From NCBI GenBank assembly GCA_035578155.1, contig JAPWDM010000003.1, positions 21,664,916 to 21,728,915 of the forward strand: a stretch of 64,000 nt of DNA. Direction: 5' to 3'. A program made the position numbers and the translations under genes. The notes under the pieces were generated by a model, which searched no databases, was not told the DNA's origin, and saw only the letters and a program-made list of their open reading frames with translations. Numbering within the stretch: position 1 is the stretch's first letter; every line of letters starts with the position of its first letter. The stretch comes from Brachynemurus nebulosus (lineage: Eukaryota > Arthropoda > Insecta > Neuroptera > Myrmeleontidae). Of this stretch, positions 49,386-61,440 are shown piece after piece.

Positions 49386-51504
49386 GAAAAAAAAATTATG
49401 AAGAGATTGTTCTTATAATTTTCGAGAAAATTGTAATTTTTCAGTTTTGGCCCACTTTGCTCTCTTTGTCAGTGTAGTAAGTAATTTATATTTCTGTCTC
49501 AATTCATTATAAAATATAGAAAACTATCTTTTTACGATTTTTTACGTAAAACAAGTGATATCTATTCACATGTATGTTTTAATTGTATTATATATAATAA
49601 ACAAAGTTCTGCCTCATGTCAATTGCATTATAATTAACATAGCTCTGTCTCAAGTTGAAAAATTAAAATTAACCAGATTTTTTGAGCTCATGTAATGAAA
49701 ATATATTCTTTTCTTTAACTGAATTTTAAATGAACAAGAAATTGAAATTTATGTGATCATATAATATTATTAAATATAAAAAAATTAAAACCTCTGCATT
49801 TCGCTAGGACATTTCTTATTTCATTAATGTTGGTTGGGTAAAGCTGAGCTGACTGAGTGCAATACATATTTTTCAAAATATAAATCGTTTATCTTAATAC
49901 TGATCGTAGTACTTTATTATGTCCCACCAATTAAAAAACAAAAGACCACCTAACAGTGAAATGAAAGAGAAAAAGAAACTGTGATCAATTGTTTCAACAG
50001 TTTAAATCATAAACATTGTTATATAACACCATTTAAATATTGATTATCGTGATAATAACAAGTACCTAACTACAAGTCAGTTGTACAAAAAAACAGAACA
50101 CAATTTCAAATCATAAAAAAAAGAATTAGATTACGTCATTCATTCACCGTCATGTGTGAGAGTTTTAATTTGATACTATATTCGAATTGATTATATAATT
50201 ACTATCGTAGCTAAGTAGTAAGTTTGTAAAATGAAAATAATATGTAGCTAAAGTACGCGAAGTACGGAAGATTATTGTTTTCGTATTTTGTGTTTTTTAA
50301 TTTATAAATACTTTTATTTCCGTAATCATTTAAAGATTTGACTTTTGTATACATGTAAAATGTATAGCATCAGCCTAATAGTAGAGTAGTACACACATAG
50401 TGAATGTTACACTTTGACACAAGTAAGTTTATGCGAAGATGCGTACATGCTAGAGAAAGAGAATCACAGATGAAATAGATGAAGCGTACATATAAAAAGT
50501 ATGGTCCGAAAGTTGCAATAAGTTACATTTTATACTGCTTATTGACTAGTCGTCCATCGGCTCTACAACAGCAAACACGCATTGTTAGATGGTGGCTGTT
50601 GATTGTTAGGTCGTGGTTACATCATTAGTACCAGATACATACATACAGTTGTACGATACACATCCACCTCGCACCTCGCGCTACATACATAACGAATATC
50701 ACACATACTAACATCCACTATACTACACATACAAACACAAACTCTAAATGTGTATATAACCATAGAAAGTGGGGAGGCTTCGCTGTCAAGTTTGATAACG
50801 TAAAATTCTGGCGACAGCCGGCATGCTAACTATCATATAGTAGTTTGGCTTCTTGAAGAGAATGGAATAAATTACAGATTAAAATTAAGTGAGACTATGT
50901 ACCTCAGATATGGTCAGAAAATTGTTAGTTTAGATTTTCTCTTGATGAAATGATGTAAACATCGTAGAAACATGTTTTGACGCAAATTAACGGGTAAACT
51001 GTCTAATAACTTTGGAAAAGTTTTTGGGAGAAAATACTGTCAAAGACAATTTTATCTTTGTTCTTGTGAAAAATTAAATTCTGTAATAAAATTAAGCCAG
51101 CGCCAACATTTTTTTTCTTCCGAAACTGCGAAATACGAAGTTTTTACAAGAACGGCAGGTAATGAATCAGTGCTCCCCGTAAAAAGAAATATTAGAACCG
51201 TATCATCATCTTTAAGAAACTTCTGAATAGATTTATTAGGAGCCTGGGGGTGGTTTTAACCCTTCTTCACTTTACCTTGGGTTACTAAAAGTAGTGGCAT
51301 CCGTTGGTGTGCCCAGGTGTTAAATCTCATTAAAACTGGTTCTTCCTTTGAATTCTTCTTACGGTCAAACGGTACATATTGATATACAGTTAAATTGGGT
51401 CTACTCGACTTTTTTTACCCCCAGAATACGTTTATGCTCCAAGGATTGTGGGACACCCTGTGTCATTAATTCCACAGGAGTCTTCTTTTTGTCGGTCTTA
51501 TATA
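49386..51504. other. Unassigned spacer
   Basis: About 2.1 kb. A somewhat GC-richer, non-repetitive part lies at 50520-50830. No convincing frame, tRNA or terminal repeat. Confidence 0.4.
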
Positions 51505-51664
51505 TAGTGATGAGCAGTCTTGTCTTGGTCTTACATTTCTTGCAAGACCAAGACCAAAACTCAAATTGCTCTAGCAAGACCAAGACCAAGATTCTGAATG
51601 CAAGAGTAAGAGTAAGACCAAGACTGCCAAGTCTTGGTCTTGGTCTTGCATTTGCTTATCACTA
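51505..51664. mobile_element. hAT-type MITE, CAAGAC-array family, copy 3 (deleted)
   Basis: Ends are TAGTGATGAGCAGTC and, inward from the right, TAGTGATAAGCAAA. Flanking 8-mers CTTATATA (51497-51504) and CATATATA (51665-51672) match at 7 of 8. At 160 bp it lacks the AT-rich core of the other copies and is almost pure CAAGAC array. Confidence 0.78.
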
Positions 51665-51689
51665 CATATATATTTAATTTTGATAAGAG

Positions 51690-52445
51690 TGAAAAGAACC
51701 ACCTAGGAAATGTATAATTAGCTCCCAGTTTCATAACTGTTTGGAAAATTTTAGTTAACTTAATGACGTCACCAAATCCAAAAAATAATTCGTCATATCA
51801 AGTTTTATGGAGGCGATTTAGATTTGGGTGATTGATTAAGTTAGGGTAACTTTAGTGTATACTTTTCATTTTTGTTATCAAAATGACGAAATTTCAACAG
51901 AAGTCTTTTTCAAATGGTGCTGAATGCCTAACTTTAGTAAAAATGTAATGAATGTCTTAGCAAACCTACAATCCGCTTCCAATTTTATCATTATGTCATT
52001 TTATTTGCGGTTTTTAAAACACTGCACAAAAATTTTAGTCAACTGGATGATGTCATCGAATGCAAAAAATACATTTTCCCCAAATCAAGCTTTATGGAAG
52101 CATTTTGGATTTGGATGATTGGTTGAATTAAGAGAATTTGGGTGTATATTTTTTCAATCTTTTTATTAAAATGACAAAATTTCAGTAGAAGTCTTTCTCA
52201 TATACCTTATTTTGATAAAAATGGAAAGAATGGCTGAAATTCATGACTTTCAAATTCATCTCCAATTTTAAAACTCTACAAAAATTTTAAAAAAAATATA
52301 ATGACGTCAGCAAATTAAATTTTTTTCTCAAATTAAACGTTACGGAAGCGATTTAAATTAGGGTGTTTGGTTAAATTAAGGTACTTTTAATGCAAATTTT
52401 TAATTTTTGCTATATGGAAATGACTGATTTGTTCAGAAACAAAAT
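51690..52445 (+). repeat. ~250-285-bp tandem units (3 copies)
   Basis: ATGACGTCACCAAAT-like cores lie at 51763, 52047 and 52301. Units share AAAATTTTAGT, a TTTATGGA(G/A)GC(G/A)ATTT phrase and GGGTGATTGATTAA. Related sequence is present reversed at 57885-58310 and forward at 63820-64000. Confidence 0.65.
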
Positions 52446-52910
52446 TACTCATATCGTAGCGTTACCCGACTACGTACGTGCTTACTCTAAATTGAAACGG
52501 GGGGACACATTCGTGTGATTGAAAGGTAAATTATTATTAAATGACTTGTGTATGTAAATGTATCTCACAAAAGAGTTTTTTTTTATAATTTGTGAATCTT
52601 TTTGCATAGCTTGAGTTTATATAATACACTTATACATATGTAAGTACGTACGAACTGAACCAATATAATTGTAATAATGATGCGGTGATCGGGTTAAGTG
52701 ACCTCATATAACGTTATATCGACCTGATAAGTAAGTGTACAAAGTGAACAATCACTTTATACAAGGCTAACTGCGTCAGACCTTTGTGTACACGAGTTAT
52801 AGTATTTAGGGATTTATAAAATTAAATAAATTTTCATAATTATTTTGAAATAATGGAAACATTAGGAGTGGAAGTCATCAGGAAAAAATAAAATGAAAGA
52901 TTAATTTAAT
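52446..52910. other. Unassigned spacer
   Basis: No supported feature. Confidence 0.45.
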
Positions 52911-52919
52911 TTAAAAATT

Positions 52920-52962
52920 GCGCAACCGGTTTCGGAAGAGCTAGTGCTTCCGTCTTCAGGCG
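52920..52962 (-). ncRNA. Hammerhead-ribozyme-like motif of the Penelope element
   Basis: On the minus strand the order is CGC (stem I), CTGAAGA (52953-52959, fits the CUGANGA core), a 5-bp stem GGAAG / CTTCC with loop CACTAGCT, then GAAA (52930-52933), a very short stem III around CCGG, TT, and GCG closing stem I. Short stem III and this core are known for PLE hammerheads. One unpaired C between CTGAAGA and stem II departs from the usual G-C closing pair, so self-cleavage is not certain. Confidence 0.55.
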
Positions 52963-53265
52963 TATTCCTTTAATAAAAATGAAAACAATGTATAAAAATA
53001 CAGTGCATATTTATGAAATTAATAGTAAACAAATAGTTGTCAAAAAACATGCAATTACTTACATGGAAAAATATTATAAAATAATATCACAAAAAGGTAT
53101 TTTTTATGAAATTAAATTTTAAAATTAAAAACTTAAAAACATTGTTGCATAAAAGAAAAATTATTTGTTCGATAATTGCATTGTGAATTAATTTTTTTAA
53201 AAAAATATAAAATTCAGTTACAGTGTTGGCAAACAAAATGACAACGTGCGAAAAAAGTTGGGGGT

Positions 53266-53844
53266 TTATATATGTTTCGGCAAAGTATTGGGCGCGAATT
53301 TGTTGAAGGTGTGACTGTATTGGCTGTCAAGTTCAGACGAGTCCGTGGCAAGGTTGGCGCTGGGATGTATGGAACATATCCAGCAATGTTCTAGAAAGAA
53401 TCTTTTTCTAGAATGTGCTTCTGTTTGTATTACTGTGGGGTTTTCAAAATCAAAACGATGGTTGTTGTGCCATGAATGTTGTGCTAGGCCGGAGCTAGTG
53501 TCGCCACGTTGGACATTCCGACGATGCTGATCAAGTCTGTGCGATAGTTTTTGTTTGGTGTTACCCACATAGGCCGCATCACAATCCCGACAACGGATCA
53601 TATAAACCACATTTTGACGGTTGCTTGTGGAGGTTGAGGGTTTTAAATTTGAATAAAAATTTTTTAGGTTTGTGGAATATTGGAAAGCTGGGTGGAGACT
53701 AAAAGGTTTCAAGATTTTTTTAATATTTTCAGAGTGCTGTCCGGTAAAAGGAAGAGAAAAATAATGTTTGTTGACCGTGTTCTGCTTAAAGGAGTTTTCG
53801 GAACAATTTTTTTCATAATTATTTTGTTCAAAATTTTTGAACAA
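53266..53844 (-). pseudogene. GIY-YIG endonuclease domain of a Penelope-like element, fragment
   Basis: The 192-codon frame has no ATG at its start and is preceded by an in-frame TAA, so it is the 3' part of a longer coding region. Residues ~30-36 (S-L-P-F-T-G-Q) match the segment that links reverse transcriptase to endonuclease in PLEs. The GIY-YIG core is V-V-Y (79-81) and A-Y-V-G (91-94). Cys85 and Cys88 sit between them, as in the PLE-specific Cys/His linker, and His107, His123 and His129 may complete it. Arg103 and Glu152 (in K-R-F-F-L-E) fit the conserved catalytic Arg and Glu. The domain itself looks intact up to the stop at 53266. It would nick DNA for target-primed reverse transcription in a complete element. 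Without the reverse transcriptase it is inactive for retrotransposition. Confidence 0.88.
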
Positions 53845-53880
53845 TTATTTTACAGAATTTTGAATTACTTGTAATGATGC

Positions 53881-56470
53881 TTTATAATATCAATTTGTCC
53901 AAAAAGCCGTAAGCTTAACATTTTAGAAGCTATTGGAATCGATAAGTTAAACAGAGATTCAGATCATATAATTTTGAATGATTAGGTTGAATTAAATAAG
54001 TTTCCTCTGTTAAGCATTTAACATATAGTTGCTTCGTTTTTGTTTTTGTTCTTCAGATTTTTTATCTATATACCAATACCGCTCAATTAATTTTTGATGT
54101 CTCATACAACATTGCAAAATTTCTTGGTTTTTTCCCATTGATATAGAAGAATATGGATGGAGACTAATTCTTAAGTGAGAGACAAGATATAATATGATAT
54201 GTTAGAATGAATATGTCGATTCCTTTGAATGTACCACAAAAAATAAAAAAGAGTAAATAGACACTAAAACACGTGCAAATAAGCATACAAGATAGAGTCC
54301 TACAAAAAATTAAGTTTAAAACAATATTAATAGACGCAATACTCTATAAATATAATATTTGGGTAAGTAAATATTGTATTTATCAATAAATGCAACCATT
54401 TCTAGCGAAAATTTATTAATTATTTTTTTTAAGAAAACTTTTTATTTAAAAACACAGGTTTATAATAAGCGGAAAAATATCAATTTTGACATTACACAAA
54501 GTAAAGGAAATACCGAAAAAGGAATCATTCTACGTAAAGAATCAATTCGTTTTTTTTTTAAGTTAAAATTTGTGATAATAACGACAAGAATTTTAAAAAT
54601 ATTGTAAAAAATAAGTTTATGTAAAAATCAAGATATAGGTTAGATTGACCCTTCATTTCAATAGCGTCTTTTATGTAAAATTAATGAGCATATAAAAATG
54701 TAACTTCAAGATTATGTATTTTGTTTGTATTTATTTATTTACTAATAAAACGATAATTTAATAAATGTATAGTTTTATTTAGGTTTGTGTCTACTTTTAT
54801 CAAAAGATATGTCTTATTAGTGATGGAAAATTATAAACCAAAACATAATCTTTTTACAGAAATAGTTACAAATTGTAAATAATCGAAAAGTTTAAGCATT
54901 TTTTGTTTTCAGTTTATAGCAATTTATAATATTCTTTAAGCACCGTTAAAAAATACAATAATTTAGTAGACAATTAAGAATTCGAAAAATTAACTGATAA
55001 AATAGTCGAACAGCATTCTTAAGGAGTTGATTATTGAATCAAATAGAACAGATATTAAAAATAATTATGTAATTAATTGTTTATGTTTTTATATAGAAAT
55101 CACAATTATAAGAAAAATATACTAAATATATTGTTTTAAAAGCAATGACAATGTTTTAATTAAATTAAAACTGTCACTGTTTATTTACAAAATGACGTCA
55201 TTCATTATAAGCACGCTAATATTCATAATATGTTGATCAGTTTTTTGGCAAATGCTCCCTCCTTTACAATATTATATACACCTTTCCTTCTTCCATGGTT
55301 TTTCCATAACTAAATGGTCTTTTTTATTTTATTTAAGTAAGGTATCGTCCTAGGGTGTGATTTACCCTTTTCGTTCAATAAATGTCTAATCCGGTTACAG
55401 TATTTTAAAGACTCTCGTAATTTTCCCCATAATTTAAAATTGTTTTTCATCTTGAATTTGTATATGACCTCCATTGATACACATTTGGCATACATAACGC
55501 TATCCAGTTGATACTATATAAAGTTTACGATCTGTAAAGGAATTCTTTAATTGTGTTATAGCTGCTGATGAGTTAATTATTCGAAAGCTAGCTCGTAATC
55601 CAACAGTTTAATTTATTAGTGAAAAATGCCAAAGAAAGTTATTCTCATATTTTATAATGTCGATACCTTTTTTTGACTGAGCCTCAGTTATAATTCCTAG
55701 GGAATAAAAATACGTTTGCTCCCACTTTTAAGGGAATCAGCAAGCCGAATTTATAGAATAGTACCAATCAGCGAGCGAAATGTAAGTTAAATGATTTTGC
55801 TAGCTAATGAGATACTTAGACACTTAATAATTAAATTCAAACTTGTACTTAAGGACAGTTATATTATAATGTCCAATTGGTTTAGTTTCTTTACAGTATA
55901 CTTGATATCATATTATTCCAAGCATTTAAGTAATGTCTTGCATTTCCGGTATTAAAAAAATACATACTTTAGTTAGTCTGAAGGAACTTAAAATACTTTG
56001 AAATTTAACTCAAATGATGTTCTGAACTATTTATTTAAAATAATAAACAAATTCAAGCTTGTAGGTAAAGACGGAATTGAATTTTCTTTTTTTATTCCTG
56101 ATACATGCTACAAGATACTTTACATTTGCGATCAAAAGCCACTATTTAGTGCAAATTTTTAGTCTCTTGGTTAAGAAACCTATCCTTCCACTCGACTGCT
56201 GTTTTGAGGAATTCATTATTAATTTTGTGGAAACATCTATTGTGTGGAGGCCTTATAATTACCTATGTAGTACTGAAAAAAAATTTAAAAACAGAAATAT
56301 GTAAGTAAATATTTTATAAATGGATAAAAAAATATATTTTGTATGAAAAGAAAAATAAATGTCATGCTCAGAAAAAATACACAAAGGAGTCAGAAAAAGT
56401 TCAGTTGTTATAATATCTCCTTTGGGCCTATCAGACGAACAGAAACCTTAATTTTTTTTAAATTTTTAAA
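53881..56470. other. Unassigned very AT-rich spacer
   Basis: About 2.6 kb with no terminal repeats or matches. Several 60-77 codon frames are Lys/Asn/Ile/Phe-rich background. Confidence 0.5.
54010..54138 (-). other. Short open frame upstream of the Penelope fragment
   Basis: Minus-strand ATG at 54138 to TAA at 54010, 42 codons, containing C-C-M-R-H-Q-K-L-I-E-R-Y-W-Y and K-K-S-E-E-Q-K-Q-K-R. It could be a remnant of Penelope coding sequence, but it is too short and unplaced to claim; chance is possible. Confidence 0.15.
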
Positions 56471-56475
56471 TTTCA

Positions 56476-56575
56476 AAGGCTATTGAGTGTCTGTGAAACA
56501 TGTATGGCGAACTTTTGTTCATATTTATACATACACCAATATTCATATGTTCACTTAATGTACAACTTTAGCTGA
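56476..56575 (+). repeat. Direct repeat beside tRNA-like unit, copy 1
   Basis: Contains GAGTGTCTGTGAAACATGTA and ATGGCGAACTTTTGTTCATA, repeated at 56776-56880 with a 6-8 bp insertion. Confidence 0.75.
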
Positions 56576-56663
56576 TACATGAAACACTCGATTTATTTTG
56601 GCATGTATGACCAATTCATCATGTTAATTAAAATTCACATAGTGTTTGAAAAGTTGTCAAACT

Positions 56664-56735
56664 GGATCGGCTGGGGCTCAAACCCGGATCTCTTGGTTAC
56701 TAGCCAAGCGCCTTACCAATTAGGCTACCACATCC
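56664..56735 (-). tRNA. tRNA-like sequence (anticodon loop reads AGT), probably SINE head
   Basis: Read on the minus strand it begins GGAT and ends ATCC. The A box TAGCCTAATTGG fits TRGCNNARYNGG fully. The anticodon stem CTTGG / CCAAG encloses CTAGTAA, and the T arm has CCGGGTTTGAGCCCC with a changed B box. The acceptor stem pairs at only about five of seven positions. A functional tRNA is unlikely; a Pol III-type promoter may persist. Confidence 0.5.
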
Positions 56736-56775
56736 TCTCTTTTTAATGCGAGACGCAGTTATATTTTTAATTTCA

Positions 56776-56880
56776 AAGGTTGTCGAGTGTCTGTGAAACA
56801 TTATTAATGTATGGCGAACTTTTGTTCGTATTTATACATACATCAATATTCTCATATGTTCACTTAATTATTAATTTAAT
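56776..56880 (+). repeat. Direct repeat beside tRNA-like unit, copy 2
   Basis: Second copy of the segment at 56476-56575, lying between the two tRNA-like units. Confidence 0.75.
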
Positions 56881-56942
56881 CCCCGCAATAAAAAAAGAGG
56901 TTGTATTTGATTGATTGTCGAACTGGAGCAGCATTCGAAACA

Positions 56943-57014
56943 GCGGTCGGTAGCCTAATTGGTAAGGCGTTTGGCTAGCAACCAAGAAATCCGGATTCGA
57001 GTCCCAGACGATCC
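56943..57014 (+). tRNA. tRNA-like sequence (anticodon loop reads AGC), probably SINE head
   Basis: The A box TAGCCTAATTGG is perfect and the B-box region GGATTCGAGTCCC is nearly so. The anticodon stem TTTGG / CCAAG encloses CTAGCAA. The acceptor stem is poorly paired, and the inverted partner at 56664-56735 shows that it is a repeat-borne copy. Confidence 0.5.
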
Positions 57015-57054
57015 AATTTGAGAATTTTTCAAACACTATGTGAATTTTAAGAAA

Positions 57055-57880
57055 CCTTAATGATATACTATTACTGAATTTTTTAAAATTCAGCGCTGTT
57101 CTTACTTAATAGAATTCTCAGTCTAGAATTTTCCTTAAGATCAAAAACATTAAAAGCACTAATTAGGATGGCATATCGTTAGGTAACAATAGAATATCAA
57201 ATAATTTATAGTAAGTACTTGTACACCTTGTACTACAACAATATTTATTTAGTTCTTAAGTTGTATATTATTAAAAGTATGGTACACGCGCAATGTTGTG
57301 CCATGAAATTCTCTTTGCTGTTTTCTTCGTCGTCTTCTTATTTTTGTTTCTTCTTGCTATTATTATTGATGTGTATTGTTGTGATTGTCTTTGTGTATGT
57401 GTCTGTGTGTAACGCTTTCCAATCTTTTCTTTTCTTCTTTTGTAATTTTTTGTACTTTTATTTATTTATTACTAAATTACTTTTTACTAAGAAATTATTA
57501 TTTCCTTTAAATCAATTCCATTTTCAACATTTTTATTTTTGATATTCTGTTGTTATAAATTCTGTTAAACTAATAATGATATTATAGAAGAGTAATAGTG
57601 ATAATGAGGTAATCATACCAATGACGTTGTTCTTTCTTAGATATTATAAAAGTGATTTGCAATGGATAAATTTATTGAGAAGTATCTTTAAAAAATGTAC
57701 ATATATTTGCAGAAACAAAAGCGAATACAAGAAGCGGTTGTGGAGGTCATAGTGCTCATAATCCTTCTGTTGTTTCATCTTATGATATCATAAAGATTTA
57801 AAAAACATCGCTCAATTAGGCACACATGACCACTAGAAAAGAAGACTTCTGTCAGATCGGTCACATATAAAAGGAATTGG
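57055..57880. other. Unassigned spacer
   Basis: A 107-codon frame at 57219-57542 is a Ser/Leu/Phe-rich low-complexity translation of a pyrimidine-rich stretch. Nothing else is supported. Confidence 0.45.
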
Positions 57881-57884
57881 ATCA

Positions 57885-58310
57885 TTGTGAGAGCAAAATT
57901 GAAAACCTCACACCTAAATTACCCTAATTAAACCAATCACCCTAATTTAAATCACTTCAACCTAGTTTGAGAAGAAAGGAGTTTTTTAATTTGGTAACGT
58001 CATCAAATTTACCAAAATTTTTCAATGATTTAAAAACCGTAAGATAAATTATAAAATAATAAAATTGGAAACGAATTATAGGTTTTCGAAGTTGACCTTT
58101 TCATTTTTACCAAAATTAAGCAAATAGGACAACAATAAAGAGGCCTCCTGTTGGATCAGTCACATTTATAAAAGGAATTGGATCATTTTTGTAACAAAAG
58201 TGAAAAGCTCACGCCCAAGTTATCTTAATTCAATCAATGACCCTATTATTTTCAAACCACTTCCATCAAGACAAGATTAAAAATGAAATTTTTTTAATTT
58301 ATTGTTTCTT
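57885..58310 (-). repeat. ~250-bp tandem-unit family, reverse copy
   Basis: Two units with AAGGAATTGGATCATT (near 57872 and 58178), AAAACCTCACACC / AAAGCTCACGCCC and AACCAATCACCCTAATTTAA. They are related in reverse to the arrays at 51690-52445. Confidence 0.55.
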
Positions 58311-58329
58311 GAAAAAACGCTTCAAACGT

Positions 58330-58600
58330 ATCATATTGTGATTTTTCCACACTTTGCCATGGTGTAAAGAATATTAGAAAAAGCTTGACATAAGAATTTA
58401 TGCAAGGGTTTAGAACTTCGAAAGTTTTCATAAAATTTCGTAAAAATATAATGTTTCGTTGAAGAGTTATCGTGCGAACATATATACCTGTAACTATATA
58501 AATTTTGGTGAATATTATTTTTGGGTTCTAAAGACCTCAAAGCAATTTTCTCAAGTCTCAAAGCAACATTTACTGTAATAGTTCTAAAATTCGCTAAAAA
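58330..58600 (-). repeat. (TA)n-containing dispersed family, decayed copy E
   Basis: Carries CGTTGAAGAGTTATCGTGCG, a decayed AT stretch (ACATATATACC), TTTTGGTGAATATTATTTTT, CTAAAGACCTCAAAGCAATT and the end AAATTCGCTAAAA. The TA array is nearly lost. Confidence 0.55.
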
Positions 58601-59441
58601 AAAATTACATATTTTCTAGCGAGTTCTTTAGAAAACCTTCAAAAGTTTTCTCTTTTTTGTCTGAAATTAAATTTTTCAAAATCACTGTAATGTCTTTAGT
58701 TTCCACGAAATCAATGATAATTTTTTTCAATGTAATTACAATAATAAAAATACTAATAATCTTCTATTCCGCCTTCAACACGTGATCTAAACTTAACCAG
58801 ACGACAAGTCTCTGTATAAATTATAGTAAAAACACACTTGAACTTTAATTATGGGCGGCTATTATGGAAATTTTTTTTGTCTATCGCAATTTTTTTCGTT
58901 CTAAACTGCAATTAACCAGGTCGTTGGTTGTGACTGATAATTCAAAGTTCATTATCACATCTGCATTTGTACGCCTTAACACGTGTAAATTAAGTTAGAC
59001 CATTTACTTGAACAAGATGCAAATAATATGTTAAAAATATGTAAATATTATTTTGATTATGTAAAATATACGTATCTCTAACTTTTATTTTTATTTTTCT
59101 ATTTATGTATTTATAGTGGACATATTTTTTTTTTATGTTATAATGTAGAAAGAAAGCAACAAACTGTAAATTTGAAATTGTACAGTTAATTTTTGGTGAC
59201 AACAATAGTTTTGTTGTTATAAATTTCGAACAATAATTAAATTATCAGTGACGAACTACTAACGAATTTCTGGGATATTCTTCTATGCTAGGGGGGAACT
59301 CTTCTTCTATGCTAGCAGGGGAGGACAGCTACCTCAAAGTTGTTCAAATTTAAAAGTTTTATATTTTCTTTTTAATTAAAAAACCTAAAAAGATTTTTCC
59401 AATATTCCTCTCTTCTGTAGCTGTATCGACTCCGTCAATGC
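58601..59441. other. Unassigned spacer
   Basis: Contains a small direct repeat (TTCTTCTATGCTAG twice, near 59279 and 59302). No gene. Confidence 0.45.
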
Positions 59442-59856
59442 TAGTGATGAGCAAAATTAGTCTTGGTCTTGCAGTCTTGTCTTGGTCTTGCATTTTCTGC
59501 AAGACCAAGACCAAGACTGCATTTTGCAAGACCAAGACCAAGACTATAAGTATGGCTGCAAGACCAATACCAAGACTCAAGTGAGCAAGACCAAGACTAT
59601 AGCAAGAAAAAAGCAAAACTCTTGCTAAATTATTTAAATTGTTTAAAAGTATAATTAATACCGTAAAGAGAGAAAATTCTGATTTTAGAAGAAAAAAATT
59701 CGCTAATAAAAAAATGCAAGAAACTGCAAGATTCTTTAGCAATACCAAGACCAAGACCAAGACTGCATTTTGCAAGACCAAGACCAAGATTCTTAATGCA
59801 AGAACAAGACCAAGACTTGGCAGTCTTGGTCTTGGTCTTGCATTTGCTCATCACTA
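59442..59856. mobile_element. hAT-type MITE, CAAGAC-array family, copy 4
   Basis: Ends are TAGTGATGAGCAAA on both strands, with CAAGAC arrays and the same AT-rich core as copies 1 and 2. The flanking 8-mers do not match, so the target duplication is lost or the copy is recombinant. Long Leu/Val-rich frames here are array translations. Confidence 0.78.
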
Positions 59857-60884
59857 CACCAATCCAACTTTTTTTTGGGTGACCCTTTTTTCTTCTGTCT
59901 GGGTGAATTCATTTCATAACACGTTATCATACTCTTTAAGGATCCTTTCTCTAAACATGGCCAAATCAGATCAATTGTTTTATTTCCTACCGACTTTTTT
60001 ACCAAATAACTAGTTTCCAGTTGCGTGACTGCCAAAGAAGGGTTGGAAGAAAAAGAGCGAGAATATGACTGTGCACTGCTATCTTGCCTCATAAGGACGC
60101 TAATATACAAATCTAATTTGCAGAAATCATTTTCCGCTTACGTATTCGTCCATTGATTCTTGTTTATTCGCCGCAGTCCTAATTCTTACTATGTCAAAAA
60201 TTTTAAATTTTTACTTTCGCATTGAAACAGTAGGTGTGTCTGATTGGAGACTGTACAACTAACTGTAACGCCACTGAATAAATTTATGTAAATATGCACA
60301 AATCCTGTTTGTAAGACAATTAAAAAATATTTTAATCTTGTAATGTGTTAGATAACATTAACATTAACGTTAAAAATATTTTTATTAACAAAAATGAATG
60401 ACATCACACTTACATTGACAAAAAACAAGTCGTTCTCACTTTTTTTAATTTCAACTTCTGGCTGTGTGTATGTGTGTGTGTGTGTGTGTGTGTTGTGCAC
60501 AAAATTTTCATGGCAAACTTGATTTATGTGTACAAGGTTTATTTGATTTGAATTTTATCATTGTAAAGTACAAAAAAATTTTACAATGTAAATAAATATC
60601 AATTAGAAAGAAGGATTCTTAGTTATTTTTTATTTTATTTTTTAAATATTACAAGAAGTTCATAACTCATAAGGAAGTCTATCTCACCGACTAATTTTCT
60701 AAAAACCATCACGCTAGCAGGTATAAAACCAACTGATTTTCCTAGGGGTTTCTAATATTTTCTATTCAGTTATTTGGCACGAAGAATGATGTTGGAAGCG
60801 CTGGGAAGAATTATTTAGTTTTTAAAGTTGAAAGTTTTTATTCAAGCAATTATTCCGTATCTAGTTGAAGTTTAAGTCCTTATC
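59857..60884. other. Unassigned spacer
   Basis: About 1 kb; a (TG)n run at about 60471-60492. No supported gene. Confidence 0.45.
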
Positions 60885-60888
60885 TTAA

Positions 60889-61334
60889 TACAATACTGTC
60901 CGCTTACTTTCACAATAAGCTTCCCCAAAAGCCAGCAATATTTCTAAAAAATAAAAAATAAAAAAAAGCTTTATATAAATAAATAAATAAATTTACAAAA
61001 TGATTTAACATGTGTAACTGTAAACATACACATTTTTAATAAAAGCAATAAAATAACAGATAAAATACATTGATAATGATAAAAAAACATAAAAAAAACA
61101 GAAACAATTAAATTCTTTTATTACATGTACGCATTTCAATACAATTACAAAAAAAGAAAGAAAAAATAAGTGATAATTTACAGATTTAATCACACAAAGT
61201 GTGTGTTTGTCGTGTTGGTTACTGATCGCTACCTGCTTGCGATGAGATCGCACACATGTGTGATCACTGATCGTGATCGGCCTCTCCAATTATTCAGGTT
61301 ATTTTAAGCTGCTGAAAACGCAGGCCGTAAAGTG
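60889..61334. mobile_element. piggyBac-type MITE, diverged copy
   Basis: TTAA at 60885-60888 on the left and TTGA at 61335-61338 on the right. The right end read inward gives CACTTTACGGCCTGCG. Internal stretches match 1891-2314: AGCTTCCCCAAAAGCC, TGTAACTGTAAACATAC and TGATCGTGATCGGCCTCT. The left end is poorly conserved. Confidence 0.6.
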
Positions 61335-61440
61335 TTGATATGTACATAATATTTATTTCAAAATTATTACCGCAAGTTGACCCCTGAGGCAAAGTGTATT
61401 TGTTAACTTTTTGCAATTTTTCACACATTTTTGAATTATA

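Larger units (their letters stand above)
52918..53880 (-). mobile_element. Truncated Penelope-like element (PLE), 3' part
   Basis: The minus strand carries the GIY-YIG endonuclease (53266-53844) and then, about 300 bp downstream, a hammerhead-like motif (52920-52962). Penelope-like retroelements encode a reverse transcriptase joined to a C-terminal GIY-YIG domain and often have hammerhead motifs in their terminal parts. The reverse transcriptase is absent here, so the copy is 5' truncated. Boundaries are approximate. Confidence 0.8.
56628..57050. mobile_element. Head-to-head pair of tRNA-related SINE-like units
   Basis: About 115 bp at each end are inverted copies of each other. Each starts outermost with TTAAAATTCACATAGTGTTT and holds a 72-nt tRNA-like sequence further in. 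The tRNA-like heads point away from the centre, followed by a common tail. A and B boxes are recognisable in both, as in tRNA-derived SINEs. Alternatively, the block is a fold-back element that captured a tRNA. Confidence 0.65.

Noticed and set aside
56664..57014. Two functional tRNA genes
   Set aside because: Acceptor stems are poorly paired and the units are inverted copies with shared non-tRNA flanks, so SINE-like origin is favoured.
57219..57542. 107-codon Ser/Leu/Phe-rich frame that looks membrane-like
   Set aside because: It is a translation of a pyrimidine-rich low-complexity stretch with no family signal.
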